64,000 bases of DNA from Firmicutes bacterium UBA2116 (GCA_002331025.1 DCYG01000040.1:1-64000); one strand, 5' to 3'. Shown: positions 36,195 through 45,359, numbered from the stretch's first letter. Translations and numbers: made by a program. Notes: generated from the letters alone by a model not told the origin.

Positions 36195-37121
36195 CTATGA
36201 CAAATCAATTCTTGGATCAAATACCTTGTAAAGGATGTCTGATACAAGCATCATTACAACTATAAGTGCCGCCAAAAATATTGTTGTTCCCATTATCATG
36301 GTGTAGTCACGATTAATAATACTCGAAACAAACTCTTTTCCAAGTCCCGGAACTGCCAATATCTTTTCAACTACCAGACTCCCGGTTACTATATACGCAA
36401 CCATAGGTCCTGCATATGTTATAACAGGAGTTACGGCATTACGAAGAGCGTGCTTGAATAAAACTTTTGCGGGCTTTACACCCTTTGCCCTTGCCGTTCT
36501 TATATAATCCTGACCGAGAACATCCAGCATACTCGATCTTGTTAACCTAATAATGTATGACATCGGATACAGGCTAAGAGCTATTATGGGCAATACCAAA
36601 CCTCCCGGTTCATTACCGTTGGCAGGAAAGATTTTCAAATACACACAAAATATTAACAGTAACAACGTTGCTATAATAAACGATGGCATAGCAACCATTG
36701 CCGTAGAAATAAACATTATAACCTTATCAATTATTTTATTATGAAAAACCGCTGCCAATGAACCAAATACTAAACCAAGAACTATAGCTGATGCCGCTGC
36801 TGTTCCTCCCAGCTTAGCGCTGACTTTGAATCCATTCAAAATAACTGTAGTAACATCCCTTCCCCTTTGTCTGAGAGACGGACCAAAATCAAATCGCGTA
36901 ATATCCTTTAAATATGTTGTATATTGCTCACTTAAAGGCTTGTCTAATCCATATTTCGCTTCCAATGCTGCCGTAACAGCGGCACTTGGTGATTTTTCGC
37001 TTAGAAAAGGACCTCCTGGGATACTGTGCATTGTAAAAAATGTAATAGTTATTATCAAGAATATAGTAATAACTGCAAGGGCTAACCTTTTACAAATATA
37101 TAATGCCAATTTTGAACTCAT
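36195..37121 (-). CDS. oppB: Oligopeptide ABC transporter permease OppB
   Basis: The 308-aa permease has six transmembrane helices and the EAA-type motif YIRTARAKGVKPAKVLFKHALRN. The N-terminal TFFTMHSIPGGPF matches OppB/DppB. It is the first gene of oppBCDFA. A strong promoter lies about 110 nt upstream, and GGAGG precedes the ATG. Confidence 0.94.
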   Translation of the reverse strand: MSSKLALYICKRLALAVITIFLIITITFFTMHSIPGGPFLSEKSPSAAVTAALEAKYGLDKPLSEQYTTYLKDITRFDFGPSLRQRGRDVTTVILNGFKVSAKLGGTAAASAIVLGLVFGSLAAVFHNKIIDKVIMFISTAMVAMPSFIIATLLLLIFCVYLKIFPANGNEPGGLVLPIIALSLYPMSYIIRLTRSSMLDVLGQDYIRTARAKGVKPAKVLFKHALRNAVTPVITYAGPMVAYIVTGSLVVEKILAVPGLGKEFVSSIINRDYTMIMGTTIFLAALIVVMMLVSDILYKVFDPRIDLS

Positions 37122-37483
37122 TATAATACCTCCAAATTAATTACAAAATTGATACGAAAATTTCTCCTTGCTGTATATGATTATTCATCACCGCATTTTG
37201 AATATTTTCTTACAATTAATGCGTAAACCATTATAACACAACAAAATTCATATTTCAATATTTTTTATTAATATGCTTACAATGAATATTAATGTAATAG
37301 AAAGCGTTTATCTGAACAATGCAAACGCATTCAAGTGTTAAGATTGCCATATTTTAGAACACATTTGCACCAAAAACAATTGTATCTATATACATATTTT
37401 CTCATTTTTCACAAAAATGCAAACATTTTTCTGCATTCAAAAAACGTATTTTGTAAATAATACACGAACAAATAAAAACCAGT
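37122..37483 (-). other. Upstream region of the opp operon
   Basis: AT-rich, without a gene. It holds the opp promoter and, upstream of it, an inverted pair AGCGTTT (about 37301) / AAACGC (about 37326). Several TGCAAA-like words lie toward pepD. A regulator site is possible but not identified. Confidence 0.5.
37230..37258 (-). promoter_or_regulatory. Promoter of oppBCDFA
   Basis: On the minus strand, TTGAAA (37253-37258), a 17-nt spacer and a perfect TATAAT (37230-37235). Confidence 0.75.
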
Positions 37484-38920
37484 TTATTTGATTTTTTCAA
37501 GTATCTTTATCAATAAATTATATACATTTTCTACTGATTTTATGTCTACATGTTCGTTTGGTGAATGAGCATCAAAAGCATCAGGCCCTAAGGATATAGC
37601 ATCTAAACCCTGGATTTTCTCCATTAACAATCCGCATTCCAGTCCTGCGTGTATTGCCTCAACTTTTGGTTCCTTTCCATATATGTCTTTATAGCTTTTT
37701 ATGCAGATGTTTCTTATTTCCGATTTTTCTTTAAATTCCCATCCGGGATAATATCCGGAAATAAAGCATTCTATTCCCAGGCTTTCACCTATTTGTTCCA
37801 TTACAAAAGCTACGTTCTCTGTCATCAAAGATTTTACGGAGCTTCTTGCTTGATTATGAAGCGTTATATATTTTTCGTCCTGAGTAATAACCCCAAGATT
37901 ATTAGAGCTTATTACAAGGTTAATAACCGTACTTCTTGACAATGGTCCGTTTGGAATCAGATTTATAGCAGAAACAACCTTTTTAAACACATCTCTTTCT
38001 AATACCTCTGCTTCTGCGTTTATATTTTCAAGCATAACAGTAATATTACAATCTGTTGTCATGTATTCGTTTTTCAAAATTTCATTCCATAGCTTAACTT
38101 TATCTTTAACCTTTTCAACATCGTTCATCGCAATATAAGCATTGGCTTCTCTGGGTATAGCATTGCCCTTTGAACCCCCTGTTATATTTATCAAATCTAT
38201 ATAATCATATAAATCATAAAGGATTCTGCCTAATATTTTATTTGCATTCCCTTTTTCTTTATTAATATCCGTACCTGAGTGTCCTCCCGATAAACCTTTT
38301 ACACTGAGCTTGCAGCAATTTTTTCTTACTTCCTGATATTTTACCGGGATTTTAAATTCAATTCCGCATCCGCCTGCACAGCCGCATGTAAATACTCCTT
38401 CTTCTTCGCTGTCTAAGTTCAGGAGATACTTGGCTTTAAAAATACTTCCATCCACCTTATCGGCACCTGTCATACCCTTTTCTTCATCCGAAGTTATTAA
38501 AACTTCAAGTGCTGGGTGCGACAATTCGTCTGAATCCAAAATGGACAATGCATAAGCAACGGCAATGCCATTATCCGCACCTAAGGTAGTTTCGGTTGCA
38601 TAAATACATCCATCTTTTATTCTTAGTTTTATAGAGTCTTTACTAAAATCATGCTGAACCCCTTCGTTTTTTTCACATACCATGTCCATATGACCCTGCA
38701 GCATAACGACAGGCGCATTTTCATAGCTCTCCGTTGCAGGTTTTTTAATGATTATGTTTAAATAATCATCCTGTATAACTTCCCATCCCTTAGATATACT
38801 TAAGTTATACAAATAGTCAGAAATCTCTTTTTCATAACCGGAGCATCTTGGTATCTTAGAAATTTCTTCAAAATAATAAAACACTTTTTCAGGCTTCAAG
38901 CCTCCTAACACTCTTTCCAT
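37484..38920 (-). CDS. pepD: Aminoacyl-histidine dipeptidase (M20 family)
   Basis: The 478-aa metallopeptidase has the zinc-site motifs MLQGHMDMV (His near 77), LGADNGIAV (bridging Asp) and TSDEEKGMTG (catalytic Glu), and ends with the conserved DAHSPNEHV. PepD/Xaa-His dipeptidases split dipeptides in the cytosol, which fits the adjacent peptide importer. A GTG two codons earlier is possible, but GGAGGG is placed for the ATG at 38920. It is 25 nt downstream of lepB. Confidence 0.93.
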   Translation of the reverse strand: MERVLGGLKPEKVFYYFEEISKIPRCSGYEKEISDYLYNLSISKGWEVIQDDYLNIIIKKPATESYENAPVVMLQGHMDMVCEKNEGVQHDFSKDSIKLRIKDGCIYATETTLGADNGIAVAYALSILDSDELSHPALEVLITSDEEKGMTGADKVDGSIFKAKYLLNLDSEEEGVFTCGCAGGCGIEFKIPVKYQEVRKNCCKLSVKGLSGGHSGTDINKEKGNANKILGRILYDLYDYIDLINITGGSKGNAIPREANAYIAMNDVEKVKDKVKLWNEILKNEYMTTDCNITVMLENINAEAEVLERDVFKKVVSAINLIPNGPLSRSTVINLVISSNNLGVITQDEKYITLHNQARSSVKSLMTENVAFVMEQIGESLGIECFISGYYPGWEFKEKSEIRNICIKSYKDIYGKEPKVEAIHAGLECGLLMEKIQGLDAISLGPDAFDAHSPNEHVDIKSVENVYNLLIKILEKIK

Positions 38921-38945
38921 TTTCACCCTCCATATTACACGAATT

Positions 38946-39455
38946 TTAATCTACTTTCCCTATTCTGTTTAATGGGAAAAATCTAAAAATTACATTTCCG
39001 ATTATTTTACTTTCTTCTATATATGGTTTTTCCCAATAACGTGCATCAAAAGAAAGAGGTCTGTTATCACCAAAAAATAAATAATGTTTTTCAGGAATAT
39101 TAAATATTTTTGATATGCCTTCAGCATTAGTTACATATGGCTCATCTAACTTTTCTCCGTTTATATAAACACTGCCGTCTTTTTTTACTTCCACAGTTTC
39201 TCCGGGCAAGCCAATCAACCTTTTAACAAGACGTTTTTCTTCTAATTCGTCAGATTTGAAAACCAATATATCTCCTCTTTTAGCATCATTTATATCGAAT
39301 AATTCATTAACATATAATCTATCCCCGGGCATTATTGCTGTTTCCATAGAGCCGGTAGGTACTGTTACTAAAATGAAAATATATTTATTCAATAACAATA
39401 CGATAGCCAAAGCAACAACAACGGGTACAACCCATTCCTTGACAAAATATTTCAT
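38946..39455 (-). CDS. lepB: Signal peptidase I
   Basis: The 169-aa protein has one N-terminal transmembrane anchor (about 8-30) with the catalytic domain outside. The serine is in PTGSMETAI (Ser near 36), the lysine in VKRLIGLPGE (near 79), and the box FGDNRPLSFDARYW is conserved. It cleaves signal peptides at the outer face of the membrane. It lies between two peptidase genes, probably in one transcript with them. Confidence 0.93.
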   Translation of the reverse strand: MKYFVKEWVVPVVVALAIVLLLNKYIFILVTVPTGSMETAIMPGDRLYVNELFDINDAKRGDILVFKSDELEEKRLVKRLIGLPGETVEVKKDGSVYINGEKLDEPYVTNAEGISKIFNIPEKHYLFFGDNRPLSFDARYWEKPYIEESKIIGNVIFRFFPLNRIGKVD

Positions 39456-39478
39456 TGCTTCACATCCATTTCATTTAA

Positions 39479-40507
39479 TTATTGCAGTACATCATTGAAA
39501 ACACGCAAAAAATTTCCGCCTATAATTAATTTCGCATCATCTTCAGATATACCTCTTTTTAAGATTTCTTCAGTCAACAGCACCGCATCAGCATGAGAGC
39601 TTAAGCTGTCACTGTTAAAAGGTTCAAACTTGAATTTCATTTCACTTTCATAATAGTTGTTGCATAAGTCAAATCCATATCCTACGTGAGAAGCCCCAAC
39701 CAATTTAACCATGTACTCTATATGATCGACCAGTTTTTTAATAGGGTCCTCTCCCTCACCTACACCGGCAATATTTTTATATGCATTTATTCCTATTACA
39801 CCATTTCTTTCGGCAATTGCTTTTATTTGTTCGTCTGTAAGGTTACGCATTCTTCCATGTAATGCTCTTGCATTGGAATGAGAAGCGATAAATGGTTTAT
39901 CGGTAAATTTCATTATGTCCCAAAATCCCTCATCATTTAAATGACTTACATCTATAAGCATATTCAACTCTTCCATTCTTTTCACAGCCTTAACTCCAAA
40001 CCTTGAAAGACCGCCTCTTTGACCTTCCTCCACAGGATTGAAGCTGCAACCGTCCGCAACATAATTTCTTCTTGACCACACTAATCCGGCAGCTCTCACT
40101 CCTAATTCGTAAAATATTCTTAAAAGTCCTATATCATTACCTATTGGATCTAAACCTTCAAATGATAGTATAATTCCTATTTTATTTTCTCTTATACAAT
40201 GGTTCAGTTGTTCTTTTGATTTAATTAAAACAACCTCTCCGTCACATGTTTCTATATCTTCCATCAAAGCATTGATTTGTCCTAATGCAACTCTTAATCC
40301 CATTTCAGGCAAAAATATATCATCCATAAATAAAGATGATACGATGATGTTAAAGCCACCCTTTCTGAAACTTTCAAGGTATCTGTTTTTAATCACTTCT
40401 TTTTCTCCGGCTAAATACCTGTTATATATTTCTCCGGCTAAATCTAAATGAGTGTCTATAACTACATTGTTCTTATGCAAGTTTATAGCAGCATTTTTAA
40501 AGTCCAT
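39479..40507 (-). CDS. Membrane-dipeptidase-family (M19) dipeptidase
   Basis: The 342-aa zinc peptidase shows the M19 metal ligands VIDTHLDLA (HxD), LSFEGLDPIG (Glu), LIDVSHLND and ASHSNARALHGRMRNLTDEQ. It has no signal peptide, so it should be cytosolic and act on imported dipeptides. Some members also take D-amino-acid-containing dipeptides. It is part of a peptide-use cluster running from M24 to oppA. Confidence 0.92.
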   Translation of the reverse strand: MDFKNAAINLHKNNVVIDTHLDLAGEIYNRYLAGEKEVIKNRYLESFRKGGFNIIVSSLFMDDIFLPEMGLRVALGQINALMEDIETCDGEVVLIKSKEQLNHCIRENKIGIILSFEGLDPIGNDIGLLRIFYELGVRAAGLVWSRRNYVADGCSFNPVEEGQRGGLSRFGVKAVKRMEELNMLIDVSHLNDEGFWDIMKFTDKPFIASHSNARALHGRMRNLTDEQIKAIAERNGVIGINAYKNIAGVGEGEDPIKKLVDHIEYMVKLVGASHVGYGFDLCNNYYESEMKFKFEPFNSDSLSSHADAVLLTEEILKRGISEDDAKLIIGGNFLRVFNDVLQ

Positions 40508-40584
40508 CTATTTCTCCTTCTGCATTAATATATAAGCTAATTATAAATAATATATGAAAAATTTACAAGCTTTATTAATAAATA

Positions 40585-40640
40585 AAGGATTTGTGCTTTG
40601 CACAAATCCTTAGAATATCCTTCACTGCGTTCGGGATGAC
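40585..40640. repeat. Hairpin plus family A arm downstream of the M24 gene
   Basis: A perfect 12-bp stem AAGGATTTGTGC / GCACAAATCCTT (40585-40596 and 40600-40611) is fused to a family A arm (TTCACTGCGTTCGGGATGAC). It lies past the M24 stop and could act as a terminator. Confidence 0.7.
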
Positions 40641-40653
40641 ATAGAAAAGTTTT

Positions 40654-41751
40654 TTATTTATTTTTAATTATTTGAATATCCTTAGAAGCCTTATTTAAAA
40701 CCTCGTTACCGTTTTCGGTTACAGCCACGATATTCTCTATTCTCATACCAAATTTATCTGCTATGTAGATACCCGGTTCAACACTGAATACCATTCCTAC
40801 TTCAAGATATCTTTCATTGCTTTTCTTTATGTCGGGAGCTTCATGAACTGAATATCCGATACCGTGTCCAAGACGTGTGAAGAAGTACTTTTCATACCCT
40901 GCATCTATAATAACGTCTCTTGCCGCTTTATCAACATCAGGTATGTACGCCCCTTTAACAGCTGCTTTTTCTCCTGCTTCTTGAGATTTAAGCACTATTT
41001 CATAAATCTTTCTTTCTTCCTCGGAAATATCTCCTACGAACACTGTTCTTGACATATCCGAACACATGCCGTTGTACTTGCATCCCCAGTCTAAAATTAT
41101 TATATCTTTTTCTTGTATAACCCTTTGATCTGAGTTGTAATGAGGATAGGATGAATTAGGTCCCGAGCATACCATGGTAAATCCCTCATCAGCACCCTTT
41201 TCTTTGAAAATTTCATTCATCTTTCTTGCTATATCGGCTTCCTTTATGCCCGGTCTTATGAATTTTAATAATTCTTCATAGGATTCATCCGTTATACGGG
41301 CTGCCATTCTTAAATCATTAAGCTCATTTTCATCCTTTATCATACGCATTTCTTCAAGCAGCGGTTTTCCGTTAACAAATTTAACATCCAAGGCGTCCAT
41401 TATCTGAAGGACAATAAATGCTCTTTCTGTTGAGTTAACCGCAATTGTTTTTCCTATGAGGTCATTTTCTTCGAAAGCCTTCTTAACCGTATCAGTAAAT
41501 ACGTCCCCGTCAAACCATCCGTAAACTTTTATATCCGGTCCTAACACTGCCTGTACCTCATCTGCAGTCAGCAAATTACAAATATAAAAATATGTTCCGT
41601 CATTTTTAATTATTAATGCCTGGAATCTTTCACACAAATGTGTGTTATGGTCCATTATAAATTCCATTTCCTCTGATGGGGCTATAAGTATTGCATCAAT
41701 ATTTCTGTCTTGCAAAATCCTTACTAACCTGTCAAAATACTTTTTTCTCAC
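40654..41751 (-). CDS. M24 family Xaa-Pro peptidase
   Basis: The 365-aa enzyme has a creatinase-like N-terminal domain (about 1-130) and the pita-bread catalytic domain with metal ligands in ILDWGCKYNGMCSDMSRT (two Asp), RLGHGIGYSVHE (His), VFSVEPGIY (Glu) and RIENI (Glu). It removes or splits residues next to proline in peptides. The proline-type dehydrogenase operon lies just upstream, separated by a phased repeat, which suggests that released proline may be oxidised. Confidence 0.9.
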   Translation of the reverse strand: MRKKYFDRLVRILQDRNIDAILIAPSEEMEFIMDHNTHLCERFQALIIKNDGTYFYICNLLTADEVQAVLGPDIKVYGWFDGDVFTDTVKKAFEENDLIGKTIAVNSTERAFIVLQIMDALDVKFVNGKPLLEEMRMIKDENELNDLRMAARITDESYEELLKFIRPGIKEADIARKMNEIFKEKGADEGFTMVCSGPNSSYPHYNSDQRVIQEKDIIILDWGCKYNGMCSDMSRTVFVGDISEEERKIYEIVLKSQEAGEKAAVKGAYIPDVDKAARDVIIDAGYEKYFFTRLGHGIGYSVHEAPDIKKSNERYLEVGMVFSVEPGIYIADKFGMRIENIVAVTENGNEVLNKASKDIQIIKNK

Positions 41752-41769
41752 TTTAAACCTCCCTTTGTA

Positions 41770-41881
41770 CGATTGATTATAAATTGATTAGCAATAGATT
41801 TGCGATTGATTAGCAATTGATTTATTCAAATCAACTGCCTATCCACCGCTTATCCATCGCCCATCTATTGCATATCCATTG
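41770..41881. repeat. Phased repeat family C, long copy
   Basis: The 110-bp tract is built of degenerate words spaced about 11-12 nt: ATTGATTAGC, AATAGATTTGC and GATTGATTAGC, then the complementary-looking TATCCACCGC, TATCCATCGCC and TATCCATTG. The two halves form an imperfect inverted repeat. A shorter copy lies at 23828-23880. Confidence 0.7.
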
Positions 41882-41886
41882 TTATA

Positions 41887-43035
41887 TTATACCACAGATG
41901 GTTCTAAAATCAAATTGCCGGTTTTAAATCTGTTTAAATTTAACATGCTTACATCTATAGTAGGCTTTTCTCCTAAAATCATTTCAGACATAACAACTCC
42001 CGTTATTGGTCCAAACATAAATCCATGACCGCTGTAGCCGACAGCAAGATAAAAGCCTTCGACATTTTCCGCTTTGTCATAAATCGGTTGCTTATCAGGA
42101 GTCATGTTATATAGTCCTGCCCACTGTCTCACCATTCTCAACTGCATAATAGGCGGCAGAATCCGTTCGATTGTTTTAGCCATTTCTTCGGCAAAATGCC
42201 AGCTTGAAGTAACTCTCAAATCTCTTGGTTCATTTTCGTCACCTCTGCCCATTATAAATGAGCCCTCCGGTGATTGCTGTATATAAAAATTAAGACCGAA
42301 AGACATAACCATTGGACCCTGCATAGGCTCAACCGGCTCCGTAACAAGAATCTGATGTCTCTCTGAATAAACGGGTATATCTAGTCCGACCATGTCACTC
42401 AGCCTTTTAGAATGTCCGTTTGTTGCGTTTACAACGATGTTTGTTGAAATATATCCTTTATCAGTTTCAACGCCCACCACCTTATTGTTTTCAACTTTAA
42501 CGTCAGTAGCTTCGGTAAATGTATAAAACTCTACGCCTAATCTTTTGGCCGCTCTGTAAAATGCATCCGTAGTTTTAAAAGGATTTAGAAATCCGTCTTT
42601 TTTGCAAAAGGCGGCACCTTTTAACACATCCGTGTTCAGATATGGTACAATTTCCCTGGCCTCCTGCAACGTTAACATTTTGGAAGGAATGCCCAAACTA
42701 TTCTGCAACTCTATATTTTTTTTAAATTGAATTAATTCCTTTTCAGTATCTGCAACAAGCAAGTATCCCTCTTGTTTAAATTCTACATCTCTTTCATATT
42801 CCAGAATTTCATTGGCATGCTCATAGAATTCTATACTCTTCTTTGCAATTTTGCAGTTCATTTCTGTTCCCCACTGCATCCTTACTCCAGCTCCGCACCT
42901 GCCTGTCGAGCCGCTGCAAATATAGCTTTTATCTATAACAACAATATCCTTTACACCCTTTTTAGCCAGATTATAAGCTATTGAGCAGCCTGATATGCCG
43001 GCCCCTATAATAACAACTTCCGCTTTATTCTTCAT
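41887..43035 (-). CDS. FAD-dependent amino-acid oxidoreductase, catalytic (beta) subunit
   Basis: The 382-aa DAO-fold flavoprotein has the dinucleotide motif IIGAGISGCSIAYNLA (about 8-23), SGSTGRCGAGVRMQWG near the flavin, and the C-terminal VGYSGHGFMFGPITG. It resembles the catalytic subunit of multi-subunit L-proline dehydrogenases, sarcosine oxidase beta and hydroxyproline dehydrogenases. The substrate is an imino or N-substituted amino acid by inference. The other four subunits are encoded directly upstream, with overlaps or short gaps. Confidence 0.85.
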   Translation of the reverse strand: MKNKAEVVIIGAGISGCSIAYNLAKKGVKDIVVIDKSYICSGSTGRCGAGVRMQWGTEMNCKIAKKSIEFYEHANEILEYERDVEFKQEGYLLVADTEKELIQFKKNIELQNSLGIPSKMLTLQEAREIVPYLNTDVLKGAAFCKKDGFLNPFKTTDAFYRAAKRLGVEFYTFTEATDVKVENNKVVGVETDKGYISTNIVVNATNGHSKRLSDMVGLDIPVYSERHQILVTEPVEPMQGPMVMSFGLNFYIQQSPEGSFIMGRGDENEPRDLRVTSSWHFAEEMAKTIERILPPIMQLRMVRQWAGLYNMTPDKQPIYDKAENVEGFYLAVGYSGHGFMFGPITGVVMSEMILGEKPTIDVSMLNLNRFKTGNLILEPSVV

Positions 43036-43306
43036 CTTTTTTCCCCTCCTTTGCTATTAAACCCAATTTTACTCCTACAACCGGAGGTCTTGTAGTTTGA
43101 AATTTTATGTCCTTTATATTCTGACCTGTCATATTTGCAATTTCTCTCATCACAAGCTGTCCGCACGTTTTTCCCTGACATGGTCCCATTCCTATACGGG
43201 TTATTCTTTTTATTTCATCATACGTTACATAACCGTCGTTAATCAGATCCCTGACTTGCTTCAATGTAACATCGGAGCATCTGCAGATTATTGTATTTTC
43301 ATTCAT
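43025..43306 (-). CDS. [2Fe-2S] BFD-like subunit of the dehydrogenase
   Basis: The 93-aa protein has the BFD-type cluster cysteines in IICRCSD and GMGPCQGKTCG (C-x-C ... C-x4-C) and the helix pair seen in such domains. In multi-subunit proline dehydrogenases and opine-type oxidases this module is a separate subunit or fused to the alpha subunit. It overlaps the next gene by 11 nt. GGAGG precedes the ATG at 43306, and the frame has a GTG one codon earlier. Confidence 0.85.
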   Translation of the reverse strand: MNENTIICRCSDVTLKQVRDLINDGYVTYDEIKRITRIGMGPCQGKTCGQLVMREIANMTGQNIKDIKFQTTRPPVVGVKLGLIAKEGKKDEE

Positions 43307-43800
43307 CACTTTGCCTCCACTTTAATATTTCTTAAATCATATAAGTATTTTCTGTCTGCTTCCACAGTAACAATCGGAGTTCTGTCAAATGATTTAGGAT
43401 TTAATACGCCAACAATCTTCACATCAGTTATGTGCCGTCCTTCTCTGTCTAATCCCATAACTGTGTCCCCAACCTTCGGCAACGGCAAAAATTCATATGG
43501 TATTTTTATTAAAACAGTAGTTTCTGATTTAGAACCATCAACTATCATAATTGCAAGTCCCGGACATTTTGTCAGGCAAATTGCACAACCGGTACAATTA
43601 TCTGAAGTAACGACCGGTATGGTATTTATATCCTCACCTATATTTATTGCATCAAATTTACATGCGGTTTCACATGGATTACAGGGTATTTCCTTATAGC
43701 ATTCTATAACTGCAACCGGTCCCTTATTTATTCTTTCTATAGAAGGGAATTTACCCATTACCATTTCTTTGCTTGGTATTCCAGTTTTCTCGAACATCAA
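43306..43800 (-). CDS. 4Fe-4S ferredoxin-type subunit of the dehydrogenase
   Basis: The 164-aa protein has one clear ferredoxin motif CTGCAICLTKCP and a second cysteine set in IPCNPCETACK, enough for two 4Fe-4S clusters. The C-terminal part (about 90-160) folds around MGLDREGRHITDVKIVGV and has no cysteines. It should pass electrons from the flavin subunits to another carrier. The stop overlaps the start of the BFD gene by one base. Confidence 0.85.
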   Translation of the reverse strand: MMFEKTGIPSKEMVMGKFPSIERINKGPVAVIECYKEIPCNPCETACKFDAINIGEDINTIPVVTSDNCTGCAICLTKCPGLAIMIVDGSKSETTVLIKIPYEFLPLPKVGDTVMGLDREGRHITDVKIVGVLNPKSFDRTPIVTVEADRKYLYDLRNIKVEAK

Positions 43801-43810
43801 TATCCTCCTG

Positions 43811-44893
43811 CTATACTACTATTTGTTCAATACCTGACAATATATGCTTACCAACAGGTCCTGAACGAAGCGCATCTAATTGTTTTACGAAGTCATTTTT
43901 TCTTTCATCAAAATCGTCTGTCTTATATCCTATTTTTGCCGCAGCACAAAGACCGGCCAGATATCCTTCTACCATGGCCGCACTTGCTTCCTCAACTCCT
44001 GTTGTATCTCCTGCAGCAAATATATTTTCAATTGTAGTTTCGTAATTTTCGTTTCTTAAAGGGACAAATCCGCTAAGCTGGGGAACATATTTCATTTCAC
44101 ATCCCCTCATGGCAAGAAGCTCATTAAGCGGAGTCAATCCTACCGAAATACACATAACATCAACATCAAATTCTTTTTCTGTTCCTTCTATGGGCTGGAA
44201 TTTATCATCAACTTGACATATTACTGCTTTTTCAATAAAATCCTTGCCTATGGCTTCTTTTACCGTGTACGATGTCAAAATCGGCACACCCATTCTTCTT
44301 ATTTTTGAGGCATGTACCAAGTAACCTCCTATCTTGGGAGCGGCATCCAATATTGCAACTACCTCAACACCTGCCTGCATTAATTGATAGCTTACTATTA
44401 ATCCTATGTTTCCTGCTCCAACCATCAGAACCTTGTTTCCCGGTTTAACCCCGTGAACATTCATCAATGTCTGAACAGCACCTGCTCCGTAAATTCCCGG
44501 AAGATCATTATTAGGAAAAGCCAATGATTTTTCAAAAGCTCCCGTTGCTACAACCACAGCTTTAGCCGAAATTTTGAAAAAATCATCTTCCTTATAAAGG
44601 GCAGTTATAACACCGTCTTCATACATTCCCACCACTGTTGTATCTGTTAATATCTCAACGTTTTCCTTGTACTTATCAAGTTCATTCAATAAAATCTCGG
44701 TAATATCGATTCCCCGGGTAGATGCATATTGTTTTTCGGAGCCGAAGAACATATGTGTTTGTTTTACTAATTGACCGCCTAAATATTTATTTCTTTCTAT
44801 TATTAAAACCTTTGCACCACTTTTAGCTGCACTGATTGCCGCACATAAACCGGCAGGACCTCCACCTATAATCAATAATTCTGCCTGTCTCAT
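43811..44893 (-). CDS. NAD(P)/FAD-dependent oxidoreductase (alpha) subunit
   Basis: The 360-aa flavoprotein has two dinucleotide folds: IIGGGPAGLCAAISAA (about 7-22) and VLMVGAGNIGLIVSYQL (about 160), and the FAD-closing motif NIFAAGDTTGVEEASAAMVEG. It matches the alpha subunit of proline-dehydrogenase-like complexes, which transfers electrons to NAD(P) or a dye in characterised archaeal examples. It overlaps the gene before it by 4 nt. Confidence 0.88.
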   Translation of the reverse strand: MRQAELLIIGGGPAGLCAAISAAKSGAKVLIIERNKYLGGQLVKQTHMFFGSEKQYASTRGIDITEILLNELDKYKENVEILTDTTVVGMYEDGVITALYKEDDFFKISAKAVVVATGAFEKSLAFPNNDLPGIYGAGAVQTLMNVHGVKPGNKVLMVGAGNIGLIVSYQLMQAGVEVVAILDAAPKIGGYLVHASKIRRMGVPILTSYTVKEAIGKDFIEKAVICQVDDKFQPIEGTEKEFDVDVMCISVGLTPLNELLAMRGCEMKYVPQLSGFVPLRNENYETTIENIFAAGDTTGVEEASAAMVEGYLAGLCAAAKIGYKTDDFDERKNDFVKQLDALRSGPVGKHILSGIEQIVV

Positions 44894-45198
44894 ACTATCA
44901 CTCCCTTGCCTTCCTGAGTTTCGACTATCATTCCTTCTTCAAGATCGGTTACACATGTTTTTACGTTTGCAACACCGTTAACAGTCATCAGGCATGATGA
45001 ACAATTTCCTATTGCACAGTAGAAACCTCTTGGCCTGTGTAAAAACAAACTCTTGCCAAGAACCTTAACTCCTGAAGCATGAAGTGCTGCTGCTATGGTT
45101 TCACCTTCATAGCCTTCAATTTTTTCACCGTTAAAGGTAAAATTAATTTTCTTATCTTTCTTAAATTCCAATATAGGATGTTCTTCAATTCTCATCAT
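44890..45198 (-). CDS. [2Fe-2S] ferredoxin-fold subunit (Fer2_4) of the dehydrogenase
   Basis: The 102-aa protein has the cluster motif in YCAIGNCSSCLMTVNG followed by a fourth cysteine in VKTCVTDL, and it starts with a beta-grasp fold (FNGEKIEGYEGETIAAAL). Fused or separate forms of this domain open sarcosine oxidase alpha and hydroxyproline-dehydrogenase gene sets. It is the first gene of the five-gene operon. The divergent trkA promoter lies about 240 nt away. Confidence 0.88.
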   Translation of the reverse strand: MMRIEEHPILEFKKDKKINFTFNGEKIEGYEGETIAAALHASGVKVLGKSLFLHRPRGFYCAIGNCSSCLMTVNGVANVKTCVTDLEEGMIVETQEGKGVIV

Positions 45199-45255
45199 AT
45201 CACTCCCATTTTAAAGATTTCTAATATTTAAGCAATTAATATGCCAAACTTACAT

Positions 45256-45319
45256 GTCGTTCTGAACGAAATGAAAAATCTCATAATTTGAATAAATTCC
45301 AAGCTGCGTCTGAAATGAT
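45256..45319. repeat. Dispersed palindrome family A, degenerate copy
   Basis: The arms GTCGTTCTGAACGAAATGA and GCTGCGTCTGAAATGAT mark a worn copy of the family between the dehydrogenase operon and trkA. Confidence 0.6.
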
Positions 45320-45323
45320 ATGC

Positions 45324-45359
45324 ATCGACACACTGTCAAGTTATTGACGGTGTGTCGAT
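45324..45359. promoter_or_regulatory. 16-bp-arm palindrome between divergent operons
   Basis: ATCGACACACTGTCAA (45324-45339) and its near-complement TTGACGGTGTGTCGAT (45344-45359) have a single mismatch and a 4-nt spacer. Copies of TTGAC follow at 45363 and 45379. It lies 54 nt before the trkA -35 box. An operator or an RNA hairpin is possible. Confidence 0.65.

Noticed and set aside
40585..40611. Clear terminator of the M24 gene
   Set aside because: The stem is strong, but the tail is not a real T run, and it is fused to a repeat arm. It is therefore listed as a repeat.
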